DNA of 64,000 nt from positions 248,001 to 312,000 of the forward strand of contig NZ_BOMS01000026.1 in the NCBI RefSeq assembly GCF_016862315.1, given 5' to 3'. Both the position numbers and the translations under genes were made by a program. The first letter of the stretch is position 1. Every line of letters begins with the position of its first letter. This DNA comes from Actinoplanes palleronii. Lineage in GTDB: Bacteria; Actinomycetota; Actinomycetes; Mycobacteriales; Micromonosporaceae. Positions 53,454-61,877 of the stretch are shown piece by piece. A model generated the notes under the pieces. That model was not told where the DNA came from and searched no databases. It was given only the letters and a program-made list of their open reading frames with translations.

Positions 53454-53577
53454 CCGTTCGAGCGGCTCCGGTCGTACCGGAGAAGTGTTTTTGGGGTTGG
53501 CGGATAGCGGACAGAATCTTGCCCACGGCCCGGGGTATCGAAAAGGATTGGTATCCCGGGTACGAGGTGGCCCGCAC

Positions 53578-54483
53578 ATGACAAAACTCGACGACACCGC
53601 GGCTGACGCGTTCGCCACGACACTGACCAGGCTGCGAGAGACCCGGCAGCTCAGCAAGAAGGACCTGGCGGCGCGGATGGGGTTCGACCCCTCCTACGTC
53701 AGTCACGTCGAGGGTGGCCGCCACCGGCCGACTCTCGAGTTCGCCCGCCGGGCCGAGGTGGTCCTCGACGGCGGCGGCGCCCTGATGCGGACCTTCGAGG
53801 AACCCGGCACGGCCGCACCCGGCGCGGCGGCCGGCTGGCCGATCGGCGGCACCGCGTCGCTGGGCAGCGAGCTCTTCGTCGAGCAGGAGGACTCCGACCT
53901 GCGCCTGGCCGACGACGGGTACTACGAGATCACCATCTCCCGCACGATCCGGAACATCGGGCAGCGGCCGCTCACCCGGTTCCCGACCCGGATCGAGGTG
54001 GACGCGTTCCCGGCCGACCCGGCCCGCTCGCACTCGTTCTACCGGGACAATCCGGTGACCCTGGCCGAGACCGCGTTCTGGGCCCGCTTCGACGGCGAGC
54101 CGACCGCGTGGCGGGTGGTCCGTGACCGGGACGCGTACAAGAAAATTGAGATCTTCTTCGAGCCGAGCCGGTCGTTGCGCCCGGTCTATCCCGGGCAGTC
54201 CGCGGTGGTGACCTGCGGGTATCGCGTGCACCACCGCAAGTGGGGCGCCTGGTTCACCCGCGAGATCCGCTGGCCGACGATGCGGATCTCCGGCTCGCTC
54301 ACCTTCCCGCGGCACACCGGCGCCCGGCTCTCCGGTCGCCGGGTGAGCTGGACCGGTGACCAGCCGCTGGGCGAGGCGCCGGCCCGGTCCGAGTCGGCCG
54401 ACGGCACCGTGTTCACCTGGACGGTGACGTCACCGACGCTGGCCAACCTCTACCACTTCCAGTGGCGGTTCCACGGCGTCTGA
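53578..54483 (+). CDS. XRE-family HTH protein fused to a large beta-rich domain
   Basis: ATG at 53578. The 301-residue protein has an N-terminal XRE helix-turn-helix (about 10-70, LSKKDLAARMGFDPSYVSHV). A Gly/Ala linker and a C-terminal domain of about 200 residues follow (EDSDLRLADDGYYEITISR onwards), rich in strands and Trp/Arg. The HTH resembles those of Streptomyces WhiJ/Xre-type developmental proteins. The C-terminal domain is not recognised. No DUF397 partner gene is adjacent. It may sense a ligand or the cell state. Confidence 0.82.
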   Translation: MTKLDDTAADAFATTLTRLRETRQLSKKDLAARMGFDPSYVSHVEGGRHRPTLEFARRAEVVLDGGGALMRTFEEPGTAAPGAAAGWPIGGTASLGSELFVEQEDSDLRLADDGYYEITISRTIRNIGQRPLTRFPTRIEVDAFPADPARSHSFYRDNPVTLAETAFWARFDGEPTAWRVVRDRDAYKKIEIFFEPSRSLRPVYPGQSAVVTCGYRVHHRKWGAWFTREIRWPTMRISGSLTFPRHTGARLSGRRVSWTGDQPLGEAPARSESADGTVFTWTVTSPTLANLYHFQWRFHGV

Positions 54484-54487
54484 GCGG

Positions 54488-55495
54488 TCAGGCGGCGGTG
54501 GACTCCCGGGGCACCAGGCGGCACGGCAGCTGCTCGACGCCGGAGCCGAGCTTGCCGTCGAACGCGGCCGCCAGCCGTTCCGCGGCCACCCGGCCCAGGG
54601 TCTTCAGGTTCATGTCGACACTGGACAGCGGTGGCTGCGAGCTGGCCGCCAGGATCTCCCAGTTGTCGAAGCCGAGGACCGCCACGTCCCGGGGCACCTC
54701 CAGGCCGGAGGAGTGCAGGGCGTCGATCACCCCGCGGGCGATCTGGTCGGAGCCGGCGAAGACCGCGTCGATCGCGTCGTGCCGGGCGAGCAGCATCCGG
54801 GTGGCGCTGCGGCCCCACTCCTCGGACCAGGCGCCGAAGTAGACCCGGTCACCGGCCAGTTCCAGGCCCTGCGCGGCCAGCTCCTGCCGGGCGCCGTGTG
54901 CCCGGTCGTGCGCCGCGCTGTAGGACGGGTCGCCGGTGATGTGCGCGATCCGCCGCCGGCCCACCTCGGTCAGGTGCCGGATCGCCAGCCGGCCACCGGC
55001 CACGTTGTCACTGACCAGCGAGAGGTCCTCCGGGTCGTCCGACGGCGCGTACGCGTAGACCACCGGCACCGGCAGGTCCCGCCCGATCGAGGGGCGCGGG
55101 TCGGGTCGGGCGCCGACCACGATCAGCCCGTCCACCCGGCGGCTGAGCAGGGTCCGCAGGTGGTGCCCCTCGCGGACGGCGTCGCCCCGCGCGTCGCAGA
55201 GCAGCACGCTGGTCCGGTCGGCGCCGAACGCGTCCTCGGCCCCCATCAGGATCGGGATGGACAGCCGCCCCTCCAGGTCCGAGGTGAGCAGCCCGACCAT
55301 CCCGGTACGCCCGGCCACCAGCCCCCGCGCGAGGGTGTTCGGCGAGTACGCCAGCCGCTCGGCGGCCTGCAGCACGTCGGCCCGGGTGGTGGTGGAGACG
55401 TGCCGGCGACCGTTCAGCGCCTTGGACGCGGTCGCCACCGACACCCCGGCGAGCCGGGCGACGTCGTGCAGGGTGGCGGGCCGCTTCGCTGTCAT
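54488..55495 (-). CDS. LacI-family transcriptional regulator
   Basis: ATG at 55495 gives a 335-residue protein. It has a LacI helix-turn-helix (TLHDVARLAGVSVATASKAL), the hinge helix (YSPNTLARGL) and a periplasmic-binding-like sugar-sensor domain (about 65-335). It is the only LacI repressor in the window and a candidate for the CG-centred palindromes at the polysaccharidase genes and for the MalR-like sites near the amylase 3.4 kb away. No operator was found at its own start. It ends 4 bp from the convergent XRE gene. Confidence 0.93.
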   Translation of the reverse strand: MTAKRPATLHDVARLAGVSVATASKALNGRRHVSTTTRADVLQAAERLAYSPNTLARGLVAGRTGMVGLLTSDLEGRLSIPILMGAEDAFGADRTSVLLCDARGDAVREGHHLRTLLSRRVDGLIVVGARPDPRPSIGRDLPVPVVYAYAPSDDPEDLSLVSDNVAGGRLAIRHLTEVGRRRIAHITGDPSYSAAHDRAHGARQELAAQGLELAGDRVYFGAWSEEWGRSATRMLLARHDAIDAVFAGSDQIARGVIDALHSSGLEVPRDVAVLGFDNWEILAASSQPPLSSVDMNLKTLGRVAAERLAAAFDGKLGSGVEQLPCRLVPRESTAA

Positions 55496-55524
55496 CGCTG
55501 CACAGAGTAGCGCCCGCCGTACTC

Positions 55525-56664
55525 CTATTCGTCGATGCCGGTCGCGGGTTCCGGATCGGGGCCGGGTTCCGGATCGGCGGCCGGCTCCGGCGCCGGATCG
55601 CTGAGCTGCTCCCGCAGGTAGCCCCAGATCACCGCGATGATGGCGGCCACCGGCACCGCGAGCAGGCTGCCGACGATCCCGGCCAGGTTGCCGCCCAGGG
55701 TCACCGCGAGCAGCACCACGGCGGCGTGCAGGCCCAGCCCGCGGCTCTGGATCATCGGCTGGAAGACGTTCCCCTCCAGCTGCTGGACCAGCAGGATGAT
55801 GCCGAGCACGATCAGCGCCTTGACCCAGCCGGTGAAGACCAGCGCGATCAGCACCGCGACCAGACCGGCCAGCACCGCGCCGACGATCGGGATGAACGCG
55901 GTCACGAACGTCAGTACGGCCAGCGGCAGCACCAGCGGGACGCCGACGATCCACAGACCGAGCCCGATGAAGACCGCGTCGAGCAGGCCGACGAACGCCT
56001 GCGAGCGGACGAACGACCCGAGTGTGCTCCAGCTGCGGGTGGCGATCTCCGGCAGGTCGTCGCTGAGCCGGCCGGGCAGCTGACGGCCGAGCCAGGGGAG
56101 GAACCGCGGCCCGTCCTTGAGGAAGAAGAACATCAGGAACAGCGCGAGGATCGTGGTGACCAGGCCGTTGACGATCGTGCTGACCCCGGTCAGGGTGGCC
56201 GTGGCGATGCTGCCCACGCTCTGCTGCAGCTTGTCCACCGCCTGGTCCAGCGCGCTGGAGACCTGGTCGTCGCGGATGTGCAGCGGCGGCCCGGACGCCC
56301 AGTCGCGCACCTGCTGGATGCCCTTGGTGATCCCGTCGGCGAGACTGTCGAACTCGCCGGAGACCGGCACCGCGATCAACACGATGATCCCGGCGACCAG
56401 GGCCAGGAACAGCACCGTGACCAGCGCGGCGGCCAGCGCCGGCGGCCAGCCGTGCCGGCGCAGGAACCGCACCGGGGGCCAGGTCAGCGTGGTCAGCAGC
56501 AGCGCCACGACCAGCGGCCAGAGGACCGACCAGGCCATCCCGAGCAGTTGCAGCACGACGTAGGTGAGAAACAGGATGAGCAGGGTCTGAGCGGAGACCC
56601 GGGCCGCGTTCTGCAGCGCCGCCCGGGTCTTCACAGTGCTCAAGGTGGGCCGCATGTGGATCAC
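55525..56664 (-). CDS. AI-2E family (PerM/TqsA-like) membrane transporter
   Basis: The 379-residue protein has about seven to eight membrane helices and the family core VGLLDAVFIGLGLWIVGVPL, with TFVTAFIPIVGAVLAG near the middle. A Pro/Glu/Asp-rich cytoplasmic tail (PAPEPAADPEPGPDPEP) follows. Family members have been linked to autoinducer-2 export or to Na+/H+ exchange; the substrate here is unknown. Confidence 0.9.
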   Translation of the reverse strand: MIHMRPTLSTVKTRAALQNAARVSAQTLLILFLTYVVLQLLGMAWSVLWPLVVALLLTTLTWPPVRFLRRHGWPPALAAALVTVLFLALVAGIIVLIAVPVSGEFDSLADGITKGIQQVRDWASGPPLHIRDDQVSSALDQAVDKLQQSVGSIATATLTGVSTIVNGLVTTILALFLMFFFLKDGPRFLPWLGRQLPGRLSDDLPEIATRSWSTLGSFVRSQAFVGLLDAVFIGLGLWIVGVPLVLPLAVLTFVTAFIPIVGAVLAGLVAVLIALVFTGWVKALIVLGIILLVQQLEGNVFQPMIQSRGLGLHAAVVLLAVTLGGNLAGIVGSLLAVPVAAIIAVIWGYLREQLSDPAPEPAADPEPGPDPEPATGIDE

Positions 56665-56680
56665 CTTACGGAACCCGGGC

Positions 56681-59194
56681 TCAGTTGACGGTGAACCAGG
56701 TCGCCCGGGACTTCTTCCACTCGGCGTGCGTCAGGTCCTTGGCCTCGGTGCCGTCGCCGTACAGGTCGGCGGCGCCGGCGTCGGTGACCAGCTGGGCCCG
56801 CGCGCCGGCCACGGTCAGGTCGGGCACCGCGACGATCGCTTCCCAGCCGCCCGGGTCCGCGGTGGGCAGCGAGCGCACCAGCACCGGGGCGTGCGCGGCG
56901 ACGCCGTCCCAGGAGTAGAGCGCGTACGGGTCGCTGTTGTCGTCGGCCGCCCAGGAGCCCGCGACGATCAGGTACTGGCCGGCCGCGTTCGCCCGGATGT
57001 CCCGGATGCTCAGCCCGGCCAGGTCCATCGTGATCGCCGTACCGAAGGTGGCTTTTGCTCCGGAGGTCAGCTTGTCCAGGTTGGTCACCGGGACGAGCAG
57101 CGCGCGGCCGCCGATCAGCGGGGCCCGGAAACCGAGGTACGCCGTGCCGGTGCTGCCCGGCGCGAACTCCAGGCCCTCCAGGTTGAAGCCGTCGATCTGC
57201 TTCGGGATGTTGCCGGCCGCGGCGCCCGCCGCGAAGCCGTACCTGTTGCCGTTCGCCTGGTCCCAGGCGATCAGGTCGGCCCGCAGCCCGTGGTAGACGC
57301 CACCGAAGGTGAGCTGTGTGTTCGCGCCGGTGCCGGTGACCTTCGTGGTGAACAGCGCGGTGCGGTCCGGGCGCAGCTCGCCGCTCTTGCTGTTGCCCTG
57401 CGACCCGGCCCAGTAGACGGTGTCGCCGGTGCGGGCGGCCGCCTCCAGGTCCATCTCGATGCTGACACCGGCCTGGCCGCTGAAGTCCCAGGTGCGCACG
57501 GGCGCGCCGGAGGCGTCCCGGCGGTAGAGCCGCAGCACGTTGGTCTCGTCGTCGGCGGCGATCAGGTAGCCGTCACCGGCGTCGATCGCGGCCGAGGAGT
57601 CGCTCGCGCCGGTCAGGTAGCGGGTGCCCGCCGCGTCCTGGACGGCCGCCGACGCCGCGTAGTGCAGCGTGGTGGTGGCCGACTTGCCGTTCGGCGCGGT
57701 GACCTTGAGGGTGAGGTCGGTGTAGCCACGGCCGCGCGGGGCGACCGCGATCTGCCGGGTGCCACCGGTCCCGGTGACCGTGACGTCCGCTGTGGTCGCG
57801 ACTGCGGTCCTGCTGGAGGCCGACGCGGTCACGGTCAGGGCGTTCGCGTCGCCACCGGTCTGCGCGACGGTCACGGTCGCCGCCGGGTCACCGTTCCCAC
57901 CGACAGACCCTGAGAGGTACGCGGTGGAGAGCCCGATCGTGGGCGTCGACGTGGGTTGACCGGTGCTCGCACTCGGCGTGGGCGTCGCGCTGCTCGACGC
58001 GCTCGTGCTCGGGCTCGGCGTCGCGCTGCTCGACGCGCTCGTGCTCGGGCTCGGCGTCGCGCTGCTCGTGCTCGTGCTCGGGCTCGGCGTCGCGCTGCTC
58101 GACGCGCTCGTGCTCGGGCTCGGTGTCGCGACCCCGCCCGGTGCCAGGGCCACGCCGCGGAACGCCACCCCGCTCGCCGCCGTCGCCACCGTGCTCCGGC
58201 TGGAGATCGACGCCGTCGCCGCGGGCTTCGCCGTGTCGGTCAGCTGGACCAGGGTGTTCTTGGCGCCGTCCCCGTTGATCCCGTAGAGCCGGGCGCTCGT
58301 CCCGTCCACCACTCCGGTCAGCCCGGTCCACCCGGACGTGCTGGAGATCTTCCCCCGGCTGGTCCACGCCGAGCCGTCCGACGAGTACTTGTAGACGCCG
58401 TCGCCCTCGCGCAGCACGTAGATCGTGTCCGAGCCGGTCACCGCCGCGTCCCGGTCGAGCAGCACGAACGAGACCGGCCCGGAGCCGTCCGCGCCGATCG
58501 GCACGACCCGGGTGGCGCTGCTCCCGGCCAGCCGGTAGAGCCCGGCCGAGCCCTTCTCGCTGCCGAACCAGACCGCGCCGTCGGCGAGCTGCACGGTCCG
58601 GGTGTTGTTCAGCGCGTCGCTGCCGCTCGCCAGCACGGTGCCGGTGGACGCGCCGAGCGCCACGGAGACCAGCCCACCGGCCGGGGCGGCCGTCGCGCCG
58701 TGGCCGGTCACCCAGAACCGGGTGCCGTCGCCGGTGATCGCGCCGCGCACCTTCTCCTGCGTGAACGACGTGCCCAGCGTGGTGGACGAGTCCACGGTGC
58801 CGGCCGCGTCGACCCGGGCCACCACGCGCGGGGCGGACGCGGTCGCGGCACCCGGGACGGCGGAGTAGCCGGCCAGAGTGACGTACCGGCCGTCGGCCGA
58901 CCGGGCCAGGGCGCCTACCGCCGCCGAGTCGCCCTCGAGGGTGACCGGCTTGTTCGTACCGGAAAGGGCGGTCGGCAGGGTGATCGCGGCGCCGTCGGCG
59001 GCGCCGGTCCCGGTGACCCGGGCCAGGGTGATCCCGGTCGCCGCCGAGGTCACCTCGACCTGGGAGAGCAGGAGGTGGTCCGCGCCGGCGCCGGTGGCCG
59101 CCTCCGCCGTGGTCGTGACGGCGAGCGCCGTGCCGGCGGCGACGGCGACCGCGGAGGCGAGCGCCAGCCGCCGGCCAGTGTGCTGCGGGAGCAA
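56681..59194 (-). CDS. Secreted two-module beta-propeller-like protein with repeat linker
   Basis: ATG at 59194. The 837-residue protein has a signal peptide (about 1-33) and an N-terminal beta-propeller-like module (about 40-345). A repetitive linker follows (repeats of SPSTSASSSATP, about 350-415), then an Ig-like segment and a C-terminal module (about 515-837). This second module has DGYLIAADDETNVLRLYRR and IDGFNLEGLEFAPG, similar to DUF3616-type secreted propellers. The function is unknown. The linker is encoded by a 36-bp DNA tandem repeat that is likely to vary in number. Confidence 0.8.
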   Translation of the reverse strand: MLPQHTGRRLALASAVAVAAGTALAVTTTAEAATGAGADHLLLSQVEVTSAATGITLARVTGTGAADGAAITLPTALSGTNKPVTLEGDSAAVGALARSADGRYVTLAGYSAVPGAATASAPRVVARVDAAGTVDSSTTLGTSFTQEKVRGAITGDGTRFWVTGHGATAAPAGGLVSVALGASTGTVLASGSDALNNTRTVQLADGAVWFGSEKGSAGLYRLAGSSATRVVPIGADGSGPVSFVLLDRDAAVTGSDTIYVLREGDGVYKYSSDGSAWTSRGKISSTSGWTGLTGVVDGTSARLYGINGDGAKNTLVQLTDTAKPAATASISSRSTVATAASGVAFRGVALAPGGVATPSPSTSASSSATPSPSTSTSSATPSPSTSASSSATPSPSTSASSSATPTPSASTGQPTSTPTIGLSTAYLSGSVGGNGDPAATVTVAQTGGDANALTVTASASSRTAVATTADVTVTGTGGTRQIAVAPRGRGYTDLTLKVTAPNGKSATTTLHYAASAAVQDAAGTRYLTGASDSSAAIDAGDGYLIAADDETNVLRLYRRDASGAPVRTWDFSGQAGVSIEMDLEAAARTGDTVYWAGSQGNSKSGELRPDRTALFTTKVTGTGANTQLTFGGVYHGLRADLIAWDQANGNRYGFAAGAAAGNIPKQIDGFNLEGLEFAPGSTGTAYLGFRAPLIGGRALLVPVTNLDKLTSGAKATFGTAITMDLAGLSIRDIRANAAGQYLIVAGSWAADDNSDPYALYSWDGVAAHAPVLVRSLPTADPGGWEAIVAVPDLTVAGARAQLVTDAGAADLYGDGTEAKDLTHAEWKKSRATWFTVN
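57981..58121. repeat. 36-bp intragenic tandem repeat (four units)
   Basis: Units start at 57981, 58017, 58053 and 58086 (lengths 36, 36, 33, 36) and begin GGCGTCGCGCTGCTCG. The 33-bp unit lacks one codon. All lengths are multiples of three, so copy-number change keeps the frame. It encodes the Ser/Thr/Pro linker. Confidence 0.92.
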
Positions 59195-59310
59195 AGAGGT
59201 GCCCTTCTGTGAACCTTCTTCAACGTCAGTTCACGCAGTCGACCGGCGGGTCACCAATCCACGATCAACGATGCTGGGCCGGCGGGTGAACGATGGGGCA
59301 ACACGTCCTC

Positions 59311-59796
59311 TCACGCCCCGGGGCGGAACACCATCACCACCACGCTGTGCCGCTCGGCGCCGTCACCGGCGTCCTCGAGCCCGTCCACGATCTCCTCCAT
59401 CGCCGCCGCGACCGCCGCCGCCTGTTCCGCGGTGAGCCGCAGGTTCCGGACCCGGAAGCCGGACACCTCGCCCGCGGCCGCCAGCTCGTCGGCGACCGCG
59501 TGCACCGCCACCGCGCGGTCCTCCGCCCCGGTGAGCACGAAGCGCCGTGCCGCGCGCAGGTAGTAGTGCTCGGTGCCGCCGCGCACCTGCCGGGTCTCCA
59601 CGATCCGCACCATCCCGGCCTGCTCCAGCACGCCCAGGTGGTGGGCGATGTTGCCCTTGCGCTGGTCGAGAGCCTTGGCCAGCTGGCTGATCGTCGCGGC
59701 CTGCTGACCGATCGCGAACAGGATCCGGTGCCGCAGCGGATGCCCGAGCGCCTTGTGCTGGGCCGGCGCGGTGATCTCGAGGTACTCGTCCACCAA
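59311..59796 (-). CDS. ArsR-type winged-helix regulator
   Basis: The start is TTG at 59796 or GTG at 59793 (VDEYLEITAP); no ribosome site is visible, so translation may be leaderless. The protein of about 161 residues has the ArsR-type winged helix (HKALGHPLRHRILFAIG, ATISQLAKALDQRKGNIAHH) and a C-terminal helical dimer region. No metal-binding cysteines are present. It is divergent from the S41 peptidase gene; the shared region has inverted repeats that may be its operator. Confidence 0.88.
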   Translation of the reverse strand: MVDEYLEITAPAQHKALGHPLRHRILFAIGQQAATISQLAKALDQRKGNIAHHLGVLEQAGMVRIVETRQVRGGTEHYYLRAARRFVLTGAEDRAVAVHAVADELAAAGEVSGFRVRNLRLTAEQAAAVAAAMEEIVDGLEDAGDGAERHSVVVMVFRPGA

Positions 59797-59828
59797 TCAA
59801 GAGTCAATGGTTCTTGACGCTTTGTCAA
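59797..59828. promoter_or_regulatory. Inverted repeats between ArsR and S41 genes
   Basis: TCAAGA (59797-59802) faces TCTTGA (59812-59817), and TTGAC (59814-59818) faces GTCAA (59824-59828). Both dyads overlap the presumed start of the ArsR message, which suits autoregulation and control of the divergent peptidase gene. Confidence 0.6.
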
Positions 59829-59877
59829 TCGCAGTGCTTGACTGCCATCACCGATCACCGACTCCGGGGGGACCACC

Positions 59878-60768
59878 TTGCGCCAGGAAGAGATCACCAG
59901 CGTGCTGACCCAGCTCGCCGACCTGCTCGCCGAGCGATACGTGTTCCCGGACCTCGGGACGCGGATCGGCAAGCTGCTCACCGCCGACCGTTACCCGGGC
60001 GAGCTCACCGCCGCCGAGTTCGCCGACCGGGTCACCGCGGACCTCCAGTCGCTCAACGGCGACAAGCACCTGCGGCTGCTGCACAGCGAGGAGCCGCTGC
60101 GCGACGACATCGGCGACGAGGCGGCCGACCTCGCCGAGATGGCCGACTGGGCGGCGCGCACCGGCGGCGGCATCGGCCGGGTCGAACGCCTGGACGGCAA
60201 CATCGGCCTCATCGAGATCACCCCGCTGCTGTTCCCGCCGTCGGTGGCCGGCGACGCGATCGCCGCCGCCATGACCCTGGTGGCCGGCTCGTCGGCGCTG
60301 ATCCTCGACGTCCGCAACTGCCGCGGCGGCGCGCCGGACACCGTCACGTTCCTGTGCAGCTACCTGTTCGACCCGGAACCCCGCTACCTGAACGGCATCT
60401 ACTTCCGCGCCGACGACTACACCAAGCAGCACTGGACCCTCTCCCACCTGCCCAGCCCCCGCTACGGCCCGGACCGCCCGGTCGCCGTCCTGACCAGCGC
60501 CACCACCTTCTCCGGCGGCGAAGAACTGGCCTTCGACCTCCAGGAACACCACCGCGCCACCATCGTCGGCGAGGTGACCCGAGGCGGCGCCCACCCCCGC
60601 GAGGCGTTCCGCCTGCACCCCCACCTCCAGGCGACGATCCCGATCGCCCGCTCGGTGAGCCCGCTCTCCGGCACCAACTGGGAAGGCACCGGCGTCCAGC
60701 CCGACCTCCCGTGCCCCGCCCCCGAAGCCCTCCCCCGAGCCCTGACCCACCTCCGCACCCGCCTCTGA
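59878..60768 (+). CDS. S41-family (C-terminal processing type) peptidase
   Basis: TTG at 59878 follows GGGGGG. The 296-residue protein has the S41 N-terminal helical region (VLTQLADLLAERYVFPDLG) and the tail-specific protease core (ALILDVRNCRGG). Nucleophile Ser212 lies in TTFSGGEELA. No PDZ domain or signal peptide is seen, so it resembles the interphotoreceptor-retinoid-binding-like S41 branch. It is probably controlled by the divergent ArsR-type protein. Confidence 0.88.
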   Translation: MRQEEITSVLTQLADLLAERYVFPDLGTRIGKLLTADRYPGELTAAEFADRVTADLQSLNGDKHLRLLHSEEPLRDDIGDEAADLAEMADWAARTGGGIGRVERLDGNIGLIEITPLLFPPSVAGDAIAAAMTLVAGSSALILDVRNCRGGAPDTVTFLCSYLFDPEPRYLNGIYFRADDYTKQHWTLSHLPSPRYGPDRPVAVLTSATTFSGGEELAFDLQEHHRATIVGEVTRGGAHPREAFRLHPHLQATIPIARSVSPLSGTNWEGTGVQPDLPCPAPEALPRALTHLRTRL

Positions 60769-60830
60769 CCCCGGACCGCCGCACAGCACCAGGCCCGCTC
60801 AACTCTCGGCCGCGAGCCGCCAGGCGTCCC

Positions 60831-61041
60831 CGGCTGGCGCTCAGGGTTGTCTCAACGGCCCGGAGGCAGCCCTCAGCACCAGCCGAGGACGGGAGGCGCG
60901 CCGCGGCCCGGAGGACAGCGGGCCTCGCGCGTGAGCGGGGACGGCCGGGAGGCGCGGCCGGGTCCGGGGTGGCGCGGTCGCGCGGGCCGCAGCCAGGGGA
61001 CGTGGCTCGTAGCCTACGGGCGGGCGCTCCGTATCCGTACC
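60831..61041. repeat. Half copy of the large palindromic element
   Basis: The hairpin 60831-60885 has the GGCTGG/CCAGCC form (19 of 23 pairs plus two wobbles). Its right flank carries GCGCGCCGCGGCCCGGAG and ends in GGGACGTGGCTCGTAGCC ... CGCTCCGTATCCGTACC. The outer 45 bases match the arm of the 41763-42024 element at about 40 positions. The left arm is not recognisable; the S41 gene occupies that place. It fills the gap between the convergent S41 and TetR genes. Confidence 0.85.
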
Positions 61042-61076
61042 GGAAAGGGACGGCCGGGACCGGCAGCGGCCTGGCG

Positions 61077-61673
61077 CTAGGGAAGGTGCCAGGGGCGGAG
61101 GCAGTGGTCGATCATGGCGAGTTGGCGGGTGGGGTCGACCATCGGGGAGGACATCACGGCGTTGACCTGTTGTCCGAGACAGATCGTGAACAGGACGTTC
61201 AGGACGTCGTCGACGGGGATAGCCGGGTCCAGCGTGCCGTCCGAGACCGCCTCGGCGAAGTAGCCGCGCAGCAGGTCGCCCCAGTAGTCGCCGAGGTCGG
61301 TCTGGGTCTTCTCCTCGAGGCCGGCGTTCGCGGCGAGCCGGCCCCAGAAGCCGACCACCACGTGCGCCTCGTCCAGGGTCTCCTTGGTCAGCGGCAGGAT
61401 CTCGCGGAGCATCGCGTAGGCGGCGTCCAGCCCGCGCAGCCCGGCGGTGGCCCGACCGATCCGGATGTTGGTCCGGTCGGTGATCCGCTGGTACGCCCCG
61501 GCCGCCACCTCGTCGAACCCGTCGAAGTAGTGCCACAGCGCTCCGGTGCCGATGCCCAGCTCGGCGGCGATCGCCCGGCTGGTGGCGGCGGCCAGCCCGT
61601 CGCGGGCGACAACCGTGAGGAACGCCTCGACGATCTCGGAGCGGCGCTGGTCGTGGTCGACGATCTTCGGCAC
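61077..61673 (-). CDS. TetR-family regulator (BetI-like)
   Basis: The 198-residue protein has a TetR helix-turn-helix (RAIAAELGIGTGALWHYFD) and a helical ligand-binding domain with the BetI-type C-terminus (AHVVVGFWGRLAAN, DVLNVLFTICLGQQ). It is divergent from hmgA with 204 bp between the starts and could control the homogentisate operon. No clear operator was identified. Confidence 0.88.
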   Translation of the reverse strand: MPKIVDHDQRRSEIVEAFLTVVARDGLAAATSRAIAAELGIGTGALWHYFDGFDEVAAGAYQRITDRTNIRIGRATAGLRGLDAAYAMLREILPLTKETLDEAHVVVGFWGRLAANAGLEEKTQTDLGDYWGDLLRGYFAEAVSDGTLDPAIPVDDVLNVLFTICLGQQVNAVMSSPMVDPTRQLAMIDHCLRPWHLP

Positions 61674-61736
61674 GTTCGTCCTCCCCGCGCGCGAAACTGA
61701 TCAGAAGGCTAACCAAGAGTGAATCAACCAGTCCAC

Positions 61737-61765
61737 TTGTGCGTTCTGTTACGCCCTCGTAAATT
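61737..61765 (+). promoter_or_regulatory. Vegetative-type promoter of the hmgA operon
   Basis: TTGTGC (61737-61742), a 17-bp spacer and TAAATT (61760-61765). Transcription would start near 61772, next to the hairpin at 61774. Confidence 0.6.
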
Positions 61766-61773
61766 CCGTAGCA

Positions 61774-61812
61774 CGCGGAGTCGTCACCCCCACCCCTGGT
61801 GACGGCTCCGCG
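61774..61812 (+). promoter_or_regulatory. 15-bp hairpin at the 5' end of the hmgA message
   Basis: Arms 61774-61788 and 61798-61812 pair over 15 positions with one G-T wobble around a 9-base loop. Because the only upstream gene is divergent, this is not a terminator for a preceding gene. It would form the first structure of the hmgA leader, 66 bp before the start codon, and may stabilise the RNA or act in attenuation. Confidence 0.7.
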
Positions 61813-61877
61813 TTTCGACAGGACCATCACGGCGCGATCCGCCGGGGTGGTCCGCAGGAAGGCCTGGAGGTCTACGC

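Noticed and set aside
61774..61812. Terminator
   Set aside because: Both flanking genes start nearby and point away from it, so nothing is transcribed towards it except the hmgA leader itself.
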